Origin: Paraburkholderia saeva
GTDB taxonomy: Bacteria > Pseudomonadota > Gammaproteobacteria > Burkholderiales > Burkholderiaceae
Direction: 5' to 3'
NCBI RefSeq assembly: GCF_907164555.1
Contig: NZ_CAJQZC010000009.1
Coordinates: 186,001 to 250,000 of the forward strand
DNA length: 64,000 nt
Of this stretch, positions 17,077 to 26,379 are shown piece after piece. The position numbers were made by a program, and so were the translations under genes. The notes beneath the pieces were generated by a model. That model did no database searches, was not told where the DNA came from, and saw only the letters and a program-made list of their open reading frames with translations. Positions within the stretch are counted from its first letter, which is position 1. The number at the start of each line of letters is the position of its first letter.

Positions 17077-17590
17077 GTTGCGGCTCCATCGCTAACAGGT
17101 CGAGCCAGTTTAATCGTGCTTCGCCGACGTTGCTTGTTGTCGCTCCGCTCCCAGCGTGCTGAACCGTCAGGCGTCCATCGTCATCGAGGCAACGGGGTCC
17201 GGTACGCATCGCGCCGTTGACGATGGTCGACCCGTCGCGACCGGTCGAGGTTGCAGTAATTGATGTCCGTTTGTGGGAGCGATGTTGACATGGCCATCCT
17301 CATTCCCGTAAAGCGGCTGGGTTGGTTGCGTAACGGTCAGCAGCTTTATCGCGCGGCTTCGAGCGCCGCCGGTTGTTGCCACGCCATCGCTACCATGTTA
17401 TAAAACCGCGTCGGAAAAGGCAGACTTGGTTTGGTAAGCCCAAGTCCTTTCGGTAACGAAAGCTCTGGTCTTTGGCCTCGCGCACGAGATCCCCGCGACG
17501 AATATTTGGCGCTGTTCAGGCGTCCAAACGTTCGTCCGTGTGGCTCCCGAATGAGGAACGCTCCGGTCGGACATCGACAAGGAGCAGTTC
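17077..17590. other. Gap between two divergent monooxygenase genes
   Basis: About 510 bp with no recognisable gene. It holds two small inverted repeats: ACTTGG (17424-17429) with CCAAGT (17440-17445), and CTTTCG-GTAA-CGAAAG (17447-17462), 130-165 bp before the FAD monooxygenase start. These may be regulator sites. A 71-codon minus-strand frame near 17167-17382 matches nothing I know. Confidence 0.4.
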
Positions 17591-19144
17591 ATGCACGAGC
17601 ATCATCAAGATATTTACGACGTCGTCATTGCTGGAGCCGGTCCCGTCGGCCTGTTTCTCGCCTGCGAGCTGCGCCTGTCTGGCCTCTCGGTCCTGGTGCT
17701 CGAGCAAGCCGAAGACCCACACTCTCCCCTGAAGCGCCTTCCGTTTGGAATGCGCGGCCTTTCGGTGCCCACACTTGAAGCCTTTTACCGTCGTGGGTTG
17801 CTGGACGAAGTCGTCGCGGCGCAGCGTGCGAGCGATGCCGCAGGCAAGACTGCTACCACCCCGCACTGGATGCGACAGCCGCGCCGGCCTGCCGGCCACT
17901 TCGCAGGCATTCAGTTCTACCACGATGACATCGAAAGCTCGAAGTGGCCGTTTCGTCTGCCAGGTCCAGCCGACACCCCCATGGCAGTTGCACTTGAGAC
18001 ACTCGAAACCGTGCTGGCGCGCCGAGCCTGCGCGATGGGAGCCGAGATCCGGCGTGGCTTCGGGGTCGGCGAATTTCAGGCATCAGACGAAGGCGTGACC
18101 GTTCACGCTGGCGCGGACACTTTTCGTGCACGCTGGCTCGTCGGCTGCGATGGGGGCCGCAGTGCAATTCGCAAGGCAGGCGCCTTTGATTTCGTTGGCA
18201 CCGATCCCGAATTCACGGGCTATTCGGTCGAAGTCGAGATGGCCGACCCGGCGGCGCTCCGCCCCGGCCGGCACTACACGCCCACTGGCATGTACACCTA
18301 TGCGCGGCCCGGCACGATCGCGATGGCTGATTTCGACGGCGGCGCCTTTCACCGGATCCGGCCGATCACGCTGGAGCATGTGCAGACGGTCTTGCGCCGC
18401 GTGTCTGGCACAAATATCACCCTGACAAGACTTGAGCTCGCTACCACCTGGACGGATCGAGCCTTTCAGGCGACAACGTATAGAAAAGGACGCGTGCTGC
18501 TCGCGGGCGATGCCGCACACATCCACTCTCCCCTGGGCGGTCAGGGGCTCAATCTTGGTCTGGGAGACGCGATGAATCTGGGTTGGAAGCTGGCATCCAC
18601 GATTCGTGGCGACGCACCGGCCAATCTGCTCGACAGCTATCACCGGGAACGGCATCCGGTGGGAGCGGGCGTTCTCGACTGGTCGCGCGCGCAGGTGGCA
18701 CTCATGCGGCCTACCCAAAGCACGCGCGCGCTTGCAGCCATCATCCGTGATCTCATCGAGACCCGCGATGGCGCGACATACTTTGCTGGGCGCGTATGGG
18801 GGGTTTCGCTCTGCTACGACCTTGGCGGCAGTCATCCTCTGGCAGGCCGCAGCGCTCCTGATTTCGAACTGGTCGACGGAACGAAGGTCGGCAGTCTTCT
18901 GCGCGAAGGAAAAGGCCTGCTCCTGGAGTTCGACCCGACCGCATCGCTTCAGGCGCTGGCGAGCCGTTGGCGAGAGCAGGTCATCTATGTGGCAGGCGAG
19001 GTCAAGGAGCGGCTGGAATTGCGCGCTGTACTGCTGCGTCCTGACGGGGTCATCGCGTGGGCGAGTGAAGCCGCCCCTCGCTATGAGGAGATTGCCGGGG
19101 CCTTGGCGCGATGGTTCGGTAAACCCAGGAATGCGGGTGGATGA
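17591..19144 (+). CDS. FAD-dependent aromatic-type monooxygenase (PHBH fold)
   Basis: This 517-residue class A flavoprotein monooxygenase has the N-terminal Rossmann GAGPVGLFLACEL (about 15-27), the WLVGCDGGRSAIRK (DG) motif (about 178-191) and GDAAHIHSPLGGQGLNLGLGD (about 305-325), and then a thioredoxin-like C-terminal domain (380-510). Such enzymes use NAD(P)H and O2 to hydroxylate phenolic rings or polyketides. AAGGAG lies at 17578-17583 before ATG 17591. It stands alone; the substrate is unknown. Confidence 0.9.
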   Translation: MHEHHQDIYDVVIAGAGPVGLFLACELRLSGLSVLVLEQAEDPHSPLKRLPFGMRGLSVPTLEAFYRRGLLDEVVAAQRASDAAGKTATTPHWMRQPRRPAGHFAGIQFYHDDIESSKWPFRLPGPADTPMAVALETLETVLARRACAMGAEIRRGFGVGEFQASDEGVTVHAGADTFRARWLVGCDGGRSAIRKAGAFDFVGTDPEFTGYSVEVEMADPAALRPGRHYTPTGMYTYARPGTIAMADFDGGAFHRIRPITLEHVQTVLRRVSGTNITLTRLELATTWTDRAFQATTYRKGRVLLAGDAAHIHSPLGGQGLNLGLGDAMNLGWKLASTIRGDAPANLLDSYHRERHPVGAGVLDWSRAQVALMRPTQSTRALAAIIRDLIETRDGATYFAGRVWGVSLCYDLGGSHPLAGRSAPDFELVDGTKVGSLLREGKGLLLEFDPTASLQALASRWREQVIYVAGEVKERLELRAVLLRPDGVIAWASEAAPRYEEIAGALARWFGKPRNAGG

Positions 19145-19357
19145 GGGACCGTTTCCCGTGGCACGTAAAGCGGTGATCTGCGGCAGGCGACGCGGAGCGC
19201 CCAGCCATCGCTACGAGGAGCAGACGCGTGACGCGCGTAATCAGACTGGCGTTGCTCCAGTGCCGCTATCCTTGTGCGTATTCCAGATGCCTGCAGCACG
19301 GATTGCCCGCGCGGCCTGTTAGCGTCCCGGGCTCGCTCGCCTGGTGGCGGGCAAGCC

Positions 19358-19708
19358 TCAACCGCGGAGCGCCACAGTGGCCACAACGAGAGCCGAGAAG
19401 ATCAGCGCTGGGGCGAGATGCCGGAACGGCTCCCGGTTTCGCAGCAACGTGAAGAGCACGGCGACCAGAATGGCACCGGCCAGCGTCAGGCCCAGGACTC
19501 TGGTTTGTTGTCCAAAGAGAAGTGCCGCACTCAACAGTTCAAGCGCGCCACAGAGCAAATGAAACCATGCCGGGTAACCCCAGCGCGCGAAGTCGCGCTT
19601 CACCGTGCCGCGTCCTGTGAGATTGACCACCCCGGCAACCGCGAACAGAACCGCTACGATCATCGCGAGAATCGATTCGAAAGATGCACTGGCCCACACC
19701 ATGATCAT
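19358..19708 (-). CDS. DoxX-family membrane protein
   Basis: This 116-residue protein has four transmembrane segments of the DoxX/DoxD-like type (AMIVAVLFAVAGVVNLTG, HLLCGALELLSAALLFG, LTLAGAILVAVLFTLL, ALIFSALVVATVAL). It begins at an ATG overlapping the preceding epimerase gene stop (ATGA), so the two are co-expressed and, through the tandem operators at 20669-20725, probably under TetR control. DoxX proteins are linked to quinone or redox functions; a precise role is not known. Confidence 0.85.
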   Translation of the reverse strand: MIMVWASASFESILAMIVAVLFAVAGVVNLTGRGTVKRDFARWGYPAWFHLLCGALELLSAALLFGQQTRVLGLTLAGAILVAVLFTLLRNREPFRHLAPALIFSALVVATVALRG

Positions 19709-20628
19709 GCTCCGCTGATCTGCTGAAAGTGCTTTTGTGCGGAGAGGTCCGCAATCAGGCCGGGGCCATGGGGCTGCCACGCAAGAACGCGCCGGGCATG
19801 CTGGCCGCTTACGCTCTGGTCGAGCGCCAGGGCGTCGGCGAACGGTCCGAGCGATTTGCGAGCATCGTCGAGCGGCCAGGGTTCGACGCGACCGGCGCCG
19901 ACCGACGCCCGGATCGCTTCACCCATTTCGGCTACCGCAACGGCGTCTTCCGCGACCACGTTGAAGATCTGTCCCGCGACTCGAACGTCCCCGCTTGTCG
20001 CCCCTTCTACCGCGCTCAGGTAGGCCGCAGCGAGGTCATCGACGTGAACGGCAGGCCAGTGGTTGCGACCATCGCCGACGACCCTCACACTGCCGGTCTG
20101 ACGGGCCATGCCGGCAAGCATGCCGAAGACGCCGCCGCCGTAGCCGTGCACCATCGCCGGCCTGAGGATCACTGCAGCAATCGAGCGGCGTGCTGCCAGC
20201 GTCAGCACCTGTTGCTCCACTGCGGGCCGCCAGGCGATGAGCGGTGTCGGGTTCAGCGCCGATGCTTCGGTCGCGGGCTCCCCCTCCGTATTGCCGTAGA
20301 CCCAGGTGCCCGACGTGTAGACAAACGCCGTGCCTGGACGCAAATGCGAAAGCATCGCTACAGCCGCGGCCTCATCAGCCGCGGCGGCGGAAGCATCGTT
20401 GGTCGACGCGGCGTGCACGACGCCATCAGCGGCACCGGCAGTCGCAGCGAAAGACTGTGGCTCACGCAGGTCGCCGGAATGCAGTGTCACACCGAGACGC
20501 GCCAGCGCGCTGGCGGCCGCCGAGCTGTCCTCGCGCACCAGCGCCGTCACCTGATGACCGAGGCTGATCGCCTTGCGCGCGACCGCTTGCCCGATGAAGC
20601 CAGTACCACCTGTAATGAACAGTTTCAA
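19705..20628 (-). CDS. NAD(P)-binding epimerase/reductase, extended SDR
   Basis: This 307-residue extended SDR begins LKLFITGGTGFIGQAVARKA with the TGxxGxxG cofactor motif. VYTSGTWVYGN and the active-site surroundings follow, then ILRPAMVHGYGGG and HVDDLAAAYLSAVE. The start is TTG 20628, supported by GGAG six bases upstream (20635-20638); longer reading would run through the operator region. Divergent from the TetR gene and coupled to the DoxX gene. Substrate unknown; a quinone, sugar nucleotide or ketone are all possible. Confidence 0.87.
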   Translation of the reverse strand: MKLFITGGTGFIGQAVARKAISLGHQVTALVREDSSAAASALARLGVTLHSGDLREPQSFAATAGAADGVVHAASTNDASAAAADEAAAVAMLSHLRPGTAFVYTSGTWVYGNTEGEPATEASALNPTPLIAWRPAVEQQVLTLAARRSIAAVILRPAMVHGYGGGVFGMLAGMARQTGSVRVVGDGRNHWPAVHVDDLAAAYLSAVEGATSGDVRVAGQIFNVVAEDAVAVAEMGEAIRASVGAGRVEPWPLDDARKSLGPFADALALDQSVSGQHARRVLAWQPHGPGLIADLSAQKHFQQISGA

Positions 20629-20668
20629 AGCGTTCTCCAAGATTGGCTGCGAAGTTGAATAGCCACAC

Positions 20669-20692
20669 AAACGAGACTAATCGGTCTCGTTT
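20669..20692. promoter_or_regulatory. TetR operator 1, perfect inverted repeat
   Basis: AAACGAGAC (20669-20677), TAATCG, GTCTCGTTT (20684-20692): perfect 9-bp arms with a 6-bp spacer in the gap between the divergent TetR and epimerase genes. Symmetry, size and place match a TetR dimer site. Confidence 0.85.
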
Positions 20693-20701
20693 TGACAATC
20701 T

Positions 20702-20725
20702 AAACGAGACTGCCCAGTCTTGTCA
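20702..20725. promoter_or_regulatory. TetR operator 2, imperfect inverted repeat
   Basis: AAACGAGAC (20702-20710), TGCCCA, GTCTTGTCA (20717-20725): the left arm is identical to operator 1, the right arm matches at 6 of 9, and the spacer is again 6 bp. The two sites are offset by 33 bp, about three helical turns, so two dimers would sit on the same DNA face. On the minus strand TTGACA (20725-20720) overlaps this site and may be the -35 of the epimerase operon. Confidence 0.7.
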
Positions 20726-20754
20726 ACTATTCGACGATCTGTTATTTATCTCGC

Positions 20755-21360
20755 ATGGACACTTTCTCTTTCCCGGGCCTGAGCCCGCTGCAATGCCGCA
20801 AGCGGTCTGCAATCCTCGACGGCGCGAAAACCATCTTCCTGCGCGAGGGTTTTGGTCAGGCAACGATGGACGATGTCGCCGCGGCCGCCGGCGTCGGCAA
20901 ACAGACGGTCTACCGCCATTTCAAGTCGAAGGAGGCGCTCTTCGTTGGTCTGGTGAGCGCGATGTGCGCGCAAGTGGGCGCGGTGCTTGCGAGCGCTCAG
21001 GGCGAGCAATCGGGTGGCGCACCCGAAGTCGAGTTGCGCGAGCTGGGATGGTCGCTCGCACGAAGCCTTATTACGCTGGATAATTTGCGGCTTTACCGCG
21101 CCATCGTTGCTGAGGCCGAGCGTCTTCCGGAACTCGGCCAGGTGTTCTACGAAAATGGTGCAAAGGTCGTGCGCGCCTTCGCCGCAACAATTCTGCGAAA
21201 GCGATTCGACGAATCGACTGCTGCATTGCGGGCAGCCACATTCGTTCAGTTGGTGCTAGGCGACGCGTATCTGGAACTGTCAATTGGCTACACGGTGCCT
21301 GATGTTGAAGCGCGCTTTGCGCTGCAGATTGACGAGGCGGTAGCGGCTGCACTTCGCTAA
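20755..21360 (+). CDS. TetR-family transcriptional repressor
   Basis: This 201-residue regulator has an N-terminal HTH (about 36-62: TMDDVAAAAGVGKQTVYRHF, then KSKEALF) and a TetR C-terminal ligand domain of the AefR/TetR_C type (LGQVFYENGAKVVRAFAATI). It is divergent from the epimerase-DoxX operon and faces two operator copies, so it very likely represses that operon and itself. Confidence 0.92.
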   Translation: MDTFSFPGLSPLQCRKRSAILDGAKTIFLREGFGQATMDDVAAAAGVGKQTVYRHFKSKEALFVGLVSAMCAQVGAVLASAQGEQSGGAPEVELRELGWSLARSLITLDNLRLYRAIVAEAERLPELGQVFYENGAKVVRAFAATILRKRFDESTAALRAATFVQLVLGDAYLELSIGYTVPDVEARFALQIDEAVAAALR

Positions 21361-21549
21361 GGAGCGCCGCACAGTATGCCGAGCCGCTGCATGCGGAGCG
21401 CAAGAGCGTGTAGCGCGGGAAGGAAGACACCGCGTGCGCGAACGTCCAAAGCCGGGTTGCGATCCGGACATTCGCTTCGCGATGCCCGTCGCAACGAAGT
21501 GTTCCGTCGACAATTCTCCGCCTTCGCGGTCGTTGAGAAGTACGATGCC

Positions 21550-21812
21550 TTACCTGATAGCCGCTTTGATTGCACGGGCCGCCTCGTCCAGAGCGCTAGC
21601 CGTTGCAAGCGACTCGCGTGGAATGGCTTTTCCTGCTGCGGCGCTCGTCGGGCGCGCGGCCTGATCGGGATATGATGAAAACTTGACGATCGTGAGCCCG
21701 ACTTTGGGATTCACGAGAATCGACTGGCCAAATCGCCCGCCGGCCGCAAATGACCGGTCACCGTCGTTCACCTGGTACCAGTAGTCGTGATAGGAATAGC
21801 CGGGCCGTCCTG
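21550..21812 (-). pseudogene. Serine hydrolase (beta-lactamase-like) C-terminal remnant
   Basis: The last ~83 residues of a class C beta-lactamase-like hydrolase remain, from GYSYHDYWYQVND through FAAGGRFGQSILVNPKVGLTIVKFSS to the stop at 21550. The rest of the gene, including the SxxK and YxN motifs, is missing. At about 21800-21812 the reading frame runs into acyl-CoA dehydrogenase sequence in another frame, so this is a deletion junction, not a start. Confidence 0.8.
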
Positions 21813-22490
21813 CGGCGTCACTCCGACGTTGCCGTGAATCTGCACGGCCTTGTCCGCGATTTCGAAGCAGCGTTCCGACACGAACAGCTTGCAGGCTGCC
21901 GCCTTCATGCGCAGATCGGCGCCCGCATCGGCAAGCGCGGCCGTCTGCGCGATCATGCTTTCGCACGCCCACAGCGCCGCGGCCATATCGGCAAGCATGT
22001 GCTGGATCGCCTGAAACCGCGCGATCGGGCCGCCGAACTGCCGCCGTGTGCGGGCGTAATCGAGCGACGCTTCATAGGCTGAGGTCGCAAGGCCGAGCAT
22101 CGTCGGACAATGCAACAGCCGGTTGACGTTGATGCGCGACATGCCAAGCCTGAAGCCGTTGCCCTCGCCGCCGAATACGTTCGCACGCGGCACGCACATC
22201 GGCAAAGCGGATATCCGCATCGATGTGCTGTCCCGACATCGGCACATATTGTTGCTCCACCGTCACGCCAGGCAGATCGAGATCAAGGAGCACCGCGGTG
22301 ATGGCAGGCGGCGTGGTCGTTGTGTCTGTCACGCACATGACGATCGCGAAATCGGCGAACGGCGCGCCGCTGATGTAATGCTTGACGCCATTGATCACCA
22401 GTTCGTCACCGGCTACAACCGCCGTGGTGGAAATGCTCTGCGCATCCGAACCGGAGTGCGGTTCGGTTAGCGCGAAGCAGGTCGACTTCT
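21800..22490 (-). pseudogene. Acyl-CoA dehydrogenase, internal fragment with frameshift
   Basis: The minus strand encodes the middle of an acyl-CoA dehydrogenase: TCFALTEPHSGSDAQSIST (from about 22483), GVKHYISGAPFADFAIV, then RFADVR; after a frame change PRANVFGGEGNGFRLG, ARTRRQFGGPIARFQAIQHML and KAVQIHGNVGVT. The frame change near 22188-22192 is explained by loss of two bases in a GTGCGTGTGCC-like run. The N-terminal domain and the C-terminal helices are gone, replaced at both ends by other genes. Confidence 0.85.
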
Positions 22491-23552
22491 CGCCACGAAA
22501 CGTCCGTGTTCGTCAACGACGAGGACTTCGGTCTCGCCCGTGGGACGGCCGCACGACGCGAGCCGCTCCGGGCGATGGAGAATCGCGTCGGCATGATCGG
22601 CGATGGAAAGACGTGTGACGCCCGAGGTCGACTCGCTCGCACCGTAACCTTGCGACAGCACCGGACCGATACGCGTCCACGCTTCCTGAATACGCGCCGG
22701 CGCCATTGGCGCCGCACCGTAGCCGAGCATCTTCAGGCTCGTCAAATCGGCCGCGTCCAGTGCGGGATCGTTGAGCAGCATATTGATCATCGCGGGCACC
22801 ATGAACACGTGCGTGATCCGCAGCCGCTCGATTTCCCGCAGAAAATGCGCGGGCTCGAAGGAGTCGAACAGGACGAGCGTGGCGCCCGAATACAGGTACG
22901 GCTGCATCAACATGCCGGATGCGTGCGTGACCGGACCGATCAGGGCGAGCCGGTCGCCGGGTTTCGCCGGACGATCCATGCCCAGCAGAATCTTGCGTAG
23001 CGACGCGAGGCGGTTGCCGTAGGTCTGGATGGCGGCCTTGATCCTGCCGGTCGAGCCGGAGGAGAAATGCAGCACGGCGAGATCGTCGGACGACAACACG
23101 ACATCGGGCAAATGCGGGCTGGCGCGCGAGATCAGTGTTTCGCAATCGATGTATCCGTACGCGGGAACGCCGAGTGAAATGAACGACTCGACCGAACCGA
23201 ACCCAGGCGACGCACGATCATAAGCCGTGAATCCTTCGCCTGCGATCATGACGCGCGGCGCGCAATTCTCGACGACGTCAGCGGCTTCGTGCGCCGTGAA
23301 GCGCGGATTCAGCGCCGCCTTGACAAGCCCTGTCTTGTATAGCGCACATTCGATTTCCACCAGCTCCGTGCAGTTGCGGGCTTGAACCGCAACCCGGTCT
23401 CCTTTTGCGAGCCCAAGGCCGAGTAGTGCATTTGCCAGCAAGGTCGAGCGCTCGTCGAGCTGACGGTACGTCAACTCGCGGTTGCGATGAATCACCGCAA
23501 CGGTGTCGCCCCAATAGCGCGCGGCGCGGCGCAGAAAGCAAGCAAAGCCCAA
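22491..23552 (-). pseudogene. AMP-dependent acyl-CoA synthetase, C-terminally truncated
   Basis: The N-terminal ~350 residues of an AMP-binding ligase are intact: ELTYRQLDERSTLLANAL, the P-loop LHFSSGSTGRIK (near 190), YGAAPMAPARIQEAW and the A5-like QGYGASEST. The protein then reaches EVLVVDEHGRFVARS and runs into dehydrogenase sequence, losing the A8 hinge and the entire C-terminal domain with its catalytic Lys (family length about 520). The adenylation half alone is unlikely to make CoA thioesters. Confidence 0.88.
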
Positions 23553-23644
23553 TCGGTGTCTCCTTTAACAGTGCTGACGTTAGTCTGTAAGATGCATGTC
23601 ATCACCGCAATGCGGCATTGGCCATAAATCCATAACCAACAGGA

Positions 23645-24540
23645 ATGACCATGGAGACGCGGGATCTGGATTACCTGCTTGCGGTCGACGAGCACGGCGG
23701 CATCGGCAAGGCCGCGGAGGCGCTGGGCATGAGCCAGCCGGCGCTCACGAAAGCCATTCAGCGTGTCGAGGCGCAGACCGGGCTCGCGTTGTTCCAGCGC
23801 ACCGCCCATGGCGTCGCGCCCACTCAGGCGGGTTCGCTATTCCTCGCGCGGGCACGGCGGATTGCACTGGAATACGAGGACGCGCTGAAGGAAATGCGCG
23901 CGCTCCGCAGCGGCGAACAGGGCGTGCTGAGTCTCGGCTATTCGCCGACGGTGCCGCGGCGCTCGTTCTGGGCGCATGTCGCCAGTTGCTGAAGGAACGA
24001 CCTGCTGCACGCCTGCGACTGCGGCGTCGGCTGGCGCGCGATCTTGTCGATTTACTCGTTGAGGGCGAACTCGACCTGATCGTGGCGCCCGAGCCGCCCC
24101 CGGATGCGAACGGACTGTCATTCGTCGAACTCTTTCGCGACAGCCTGTCCGTGCTCGCTGATGAGTCGCATCCGCTGCACCGGAAGCGCAATCTGCGGCT
24201 GGCCGACCTGGCGGATCAGGAATGGCTGCTACCGGGGCCGACCATCCCCCTTCGTCAGCAAGTGGACTCGGTCTTCGCGAGGCAAGGACTCGCCGCGCCA
24301 AAGCTGCGTGTCGAAACAGACTTCGGCAGCACCTCGCTGCTGCATCTGCTCCGCGGAACCGCGATGCTCTGCGTTGCGGGCACTGAATCGTTCGATACGC
24401 TCGAAGGACTGCGCGCGCTCAACCTCGACACGAACGAACTCGACTTGCGCAGGCACATCGGCGTGGTGTTTCGGAAGGAGGCGTATCTTTCTCCGCTTGC
24501 ACAGCGCGCGATGGCGCTGTTGCAGGAATGGACCAACTGA
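23645..24540 (+). pseudogene. LysR-family regulator, frameshifted
   Basis: The first ~100 codons encode a good LysR HTH (METRDLDYLLAVDEHGGIG, then KAAEALGMSQPALTKAIQRV) up to LSLGYSPTVP. The frame then shifts and stops at 23992. The effector domain (LVLGACRQLLKERPAARLRL, then LVEGELDLIVAPEPPPDANG to the end) continues in the next frame to 24540. One missing G near 23955 (GTGCCGCGGCGC for GTGCCGGCGGCGC) restores a protein of about 298 residues. It is divergent from the degraded ligase/dehydrogenase operon, which it probably once controlled. Confidence 0.85.
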
Positions 24541-24637
24541 GCAATGCTGACATTGGATATCTGTTGACGCCCCTCTTGTGTCCTGACTTTACGCTGGTAA
24601 CCACCGACCGTCCCTTCGACCAGGTATGGAGCAAAAC

Positions 24638-25921
24638 ATGGCCTATCGCAACTATCACAAGCGCAAGATTGCCGATCGCGATCTGCACCCGGAAACGCAG
24701 ATGATGTCGTACGGCTACGATCCATTTCTGTCCGAAGGGTCGGTGAAGCCGCCTGTCTTTCTCACGTCGACATTTGCGTTCCGCACCGCCGAGGACGGCG
24801 CCGAATTCTTCGATATGGTTTCAGGCCGCAAACCTCTACCGGAAGGGGAAAGCGCGGGCCTCGTGTATAGCCGCTTCAATCACCCGAACCTCGAAATCGT
24901 CGAAGACCGTCTCGCGCTGCTCGACGGTTCTGAATCCGCGGTTGTGACGTCGAGCGGCATGTCCGCCATCGCTGCGATCCTGCTTGCGTTCCTGCGGCCC
25001 GGCGATTGTGTGGTGCAGTCAGTGCCGCTCTACGGAGGCACCGAGACGCTGATTTCAAAGTTCCTGCCAGAATGGGGAGTCAGCTCACAGGTGATCGATA
25101 ATGGTCTATCGGTAGAGGCCATTCGCGCCGCACTCGAAGCAGCAGCGCAAAAGGGCCACGTACGAATGTGCTACATCGAAACGCCGGCGAACCCGACGAA
25201 TGCACTGTTCGATCTTGAAGGATTGCATCGGGAAATCGATGCTTTCGAGAAGCGTCACGGCTATCGTCCGCTCTCGGTGTGCGATAACACGTTGCTTGGC
25301 CCGCTGTTCCAGAAACCTGCCAGACAGGGAATCGACCTGAGTGTGTATTCGCTGACGAAATACATTGGCGGCCATAGCGATCTGGTCGCAGGCGGTGTCA
25401 CGGGCAACCGCAGCCTGATCACGAAAATACGGGCAATCCGCAGCACACTGGGTTCGCAACTCGATCCGCATTCGTCCTGGATGATTACGCGCTCAATGGA
25501 AACGCTTGTGCTGCGCATGGAGCAGGCCGCACGGAGCGGCAGCGCTGTAGCACGATGGCTTTCGATCAACCCCTTTAAGCCCGTCAAGGTACTCCATTCG
25601 GAACTCATCGACGACCCTGCCTATCAGGCTGTCTATCAGCGGCAATGCAGCGGGCCTGGCTCGACATTCGCTTTCATCCTCGACGGCGGTCGCGAACAGG
25701 CGTTTCGCTTCATCAATGGCCTGACGCTCTTCAAGTCTGCGGTAAGCCTTGGCGGCACGGAGTCACTGATCTGTCATCCCGCCTCGACGACGCATTCGGG
25801 CGTCCCCGCGGAAGCGCGCGCTGCGGCAGGCGTGTCCGAAGGTTTGATTCGCGTATCCGTTGGCCTGGAGCATCCTGACGACCTGATCGCTGATCTGTCG
25901 AACGCGCTTGAACGCTGCTAA
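24638..25921 (+). CDS. PLP-dependent Cys/Met metabolism enzyme (gamma-lyase/synthase family)
   Basis: This 427-residue fold-type I PLP enzyme has VYSRFNHPNLEIVEDRLALL (about 73-92), the phosphate-binding SSGMSAIAA, YIETPANPTN (about 183), SVCDNTLLGP with the PLP Asp, and the Schiff-base Lys in VYSLTKYIGGHSDL. The C-terminal SLGGTESLICHPASTTHS is standard for cystathionine/methionine gamma-lyases and synthases. ATG 24638 is preferred because GGAG precedes it. A missing conserved N-terminal Tyr pattern or the reaction type cannot be settled from sequence; methionine gamma-lyase or O-acetylhomoserine sulfhydrylase are both possible. Confidence 0.88.
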   Translation: MAYRNYHKRKIADRDLHPETQMMSYGYDPFLSEGSVKPPVFLTSTFAFRTAEDGAEFFDMVSGRKPLPEGESAGLVYSRFNHPNLEIVEDRLALLDGSESAVVTSSGMSAIAAILLAFLRPGDCVVQSVPLYGGTETLISKFLPEWGVSSQVIDNGLSVEAIRAALEAAAQKGHVRMCYIETPANPTNALFDLEGLHREIDAFEKRHGYRPLSVCDNTLLGPLFQKPARQGIDLSVYSLTKYIGGHSDLVAGGVTGNRSLITKIRAIRSTLGSQLDPHSSWMITRSMETLVLRMEQAARSGSAVARWLSINPFKPVKVLHSELIDDPAYQAVYQRQCSGPGSTFAFILDGGREQAFRFINGLTLFKSAVSLGGTESLICHPASTTHSGVPAEARAAAGVSEGLIRVSVGLEHPDDLIADLSNALERC

Positions 25922-26379
25922 CGCAATCGGGATGCGTGACGACGTAACGCGTCGTTGCGCCATGGCAGACAAAACGGTCGCTGCGACATAAGCCGCTGAA
26001 GATGCAAAACATCCCCAGGAAAGGGATCCGGTGAATCAAATGCGGGCCTGAAGGCCGGTTCCGAACGCTGGATGCGGATCAGCATTCTTGCGACAAGTTT
26101 TCTATTATGAATCGGTAAGCCATGAAAACGCTGCCTGCCGGCTGGCGCACTGCCTCCGTTGCCGCGGCGCGGTAAGCGCGACACGTTTCGCGCTGCATGG
26201 CTCTGGCGCCACGACGAGGCGCAACCCGTTTGCAGAGATCGGGCACAAGACTGCGGAAATCGCAGTGTCGAACCGCGTTCCCTTTTGCTGCGGCTTTGCC
26301 GGCCGGATTCGCCTGAACCAGCCTGGGTGCCCGCGGCGAAGCACGTCGCCCATCCGCCATGCCCAGCAAGGGAGTCGAG
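25922..26379. other. Gap before the PQ-loop-like gene
   Basis: About 460 bp with no gene I can support. Open frames on both strands are Arg/Cys-rich and look non-coding. It presumably holds the promoter for the next gene. Confidence 0.4.
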
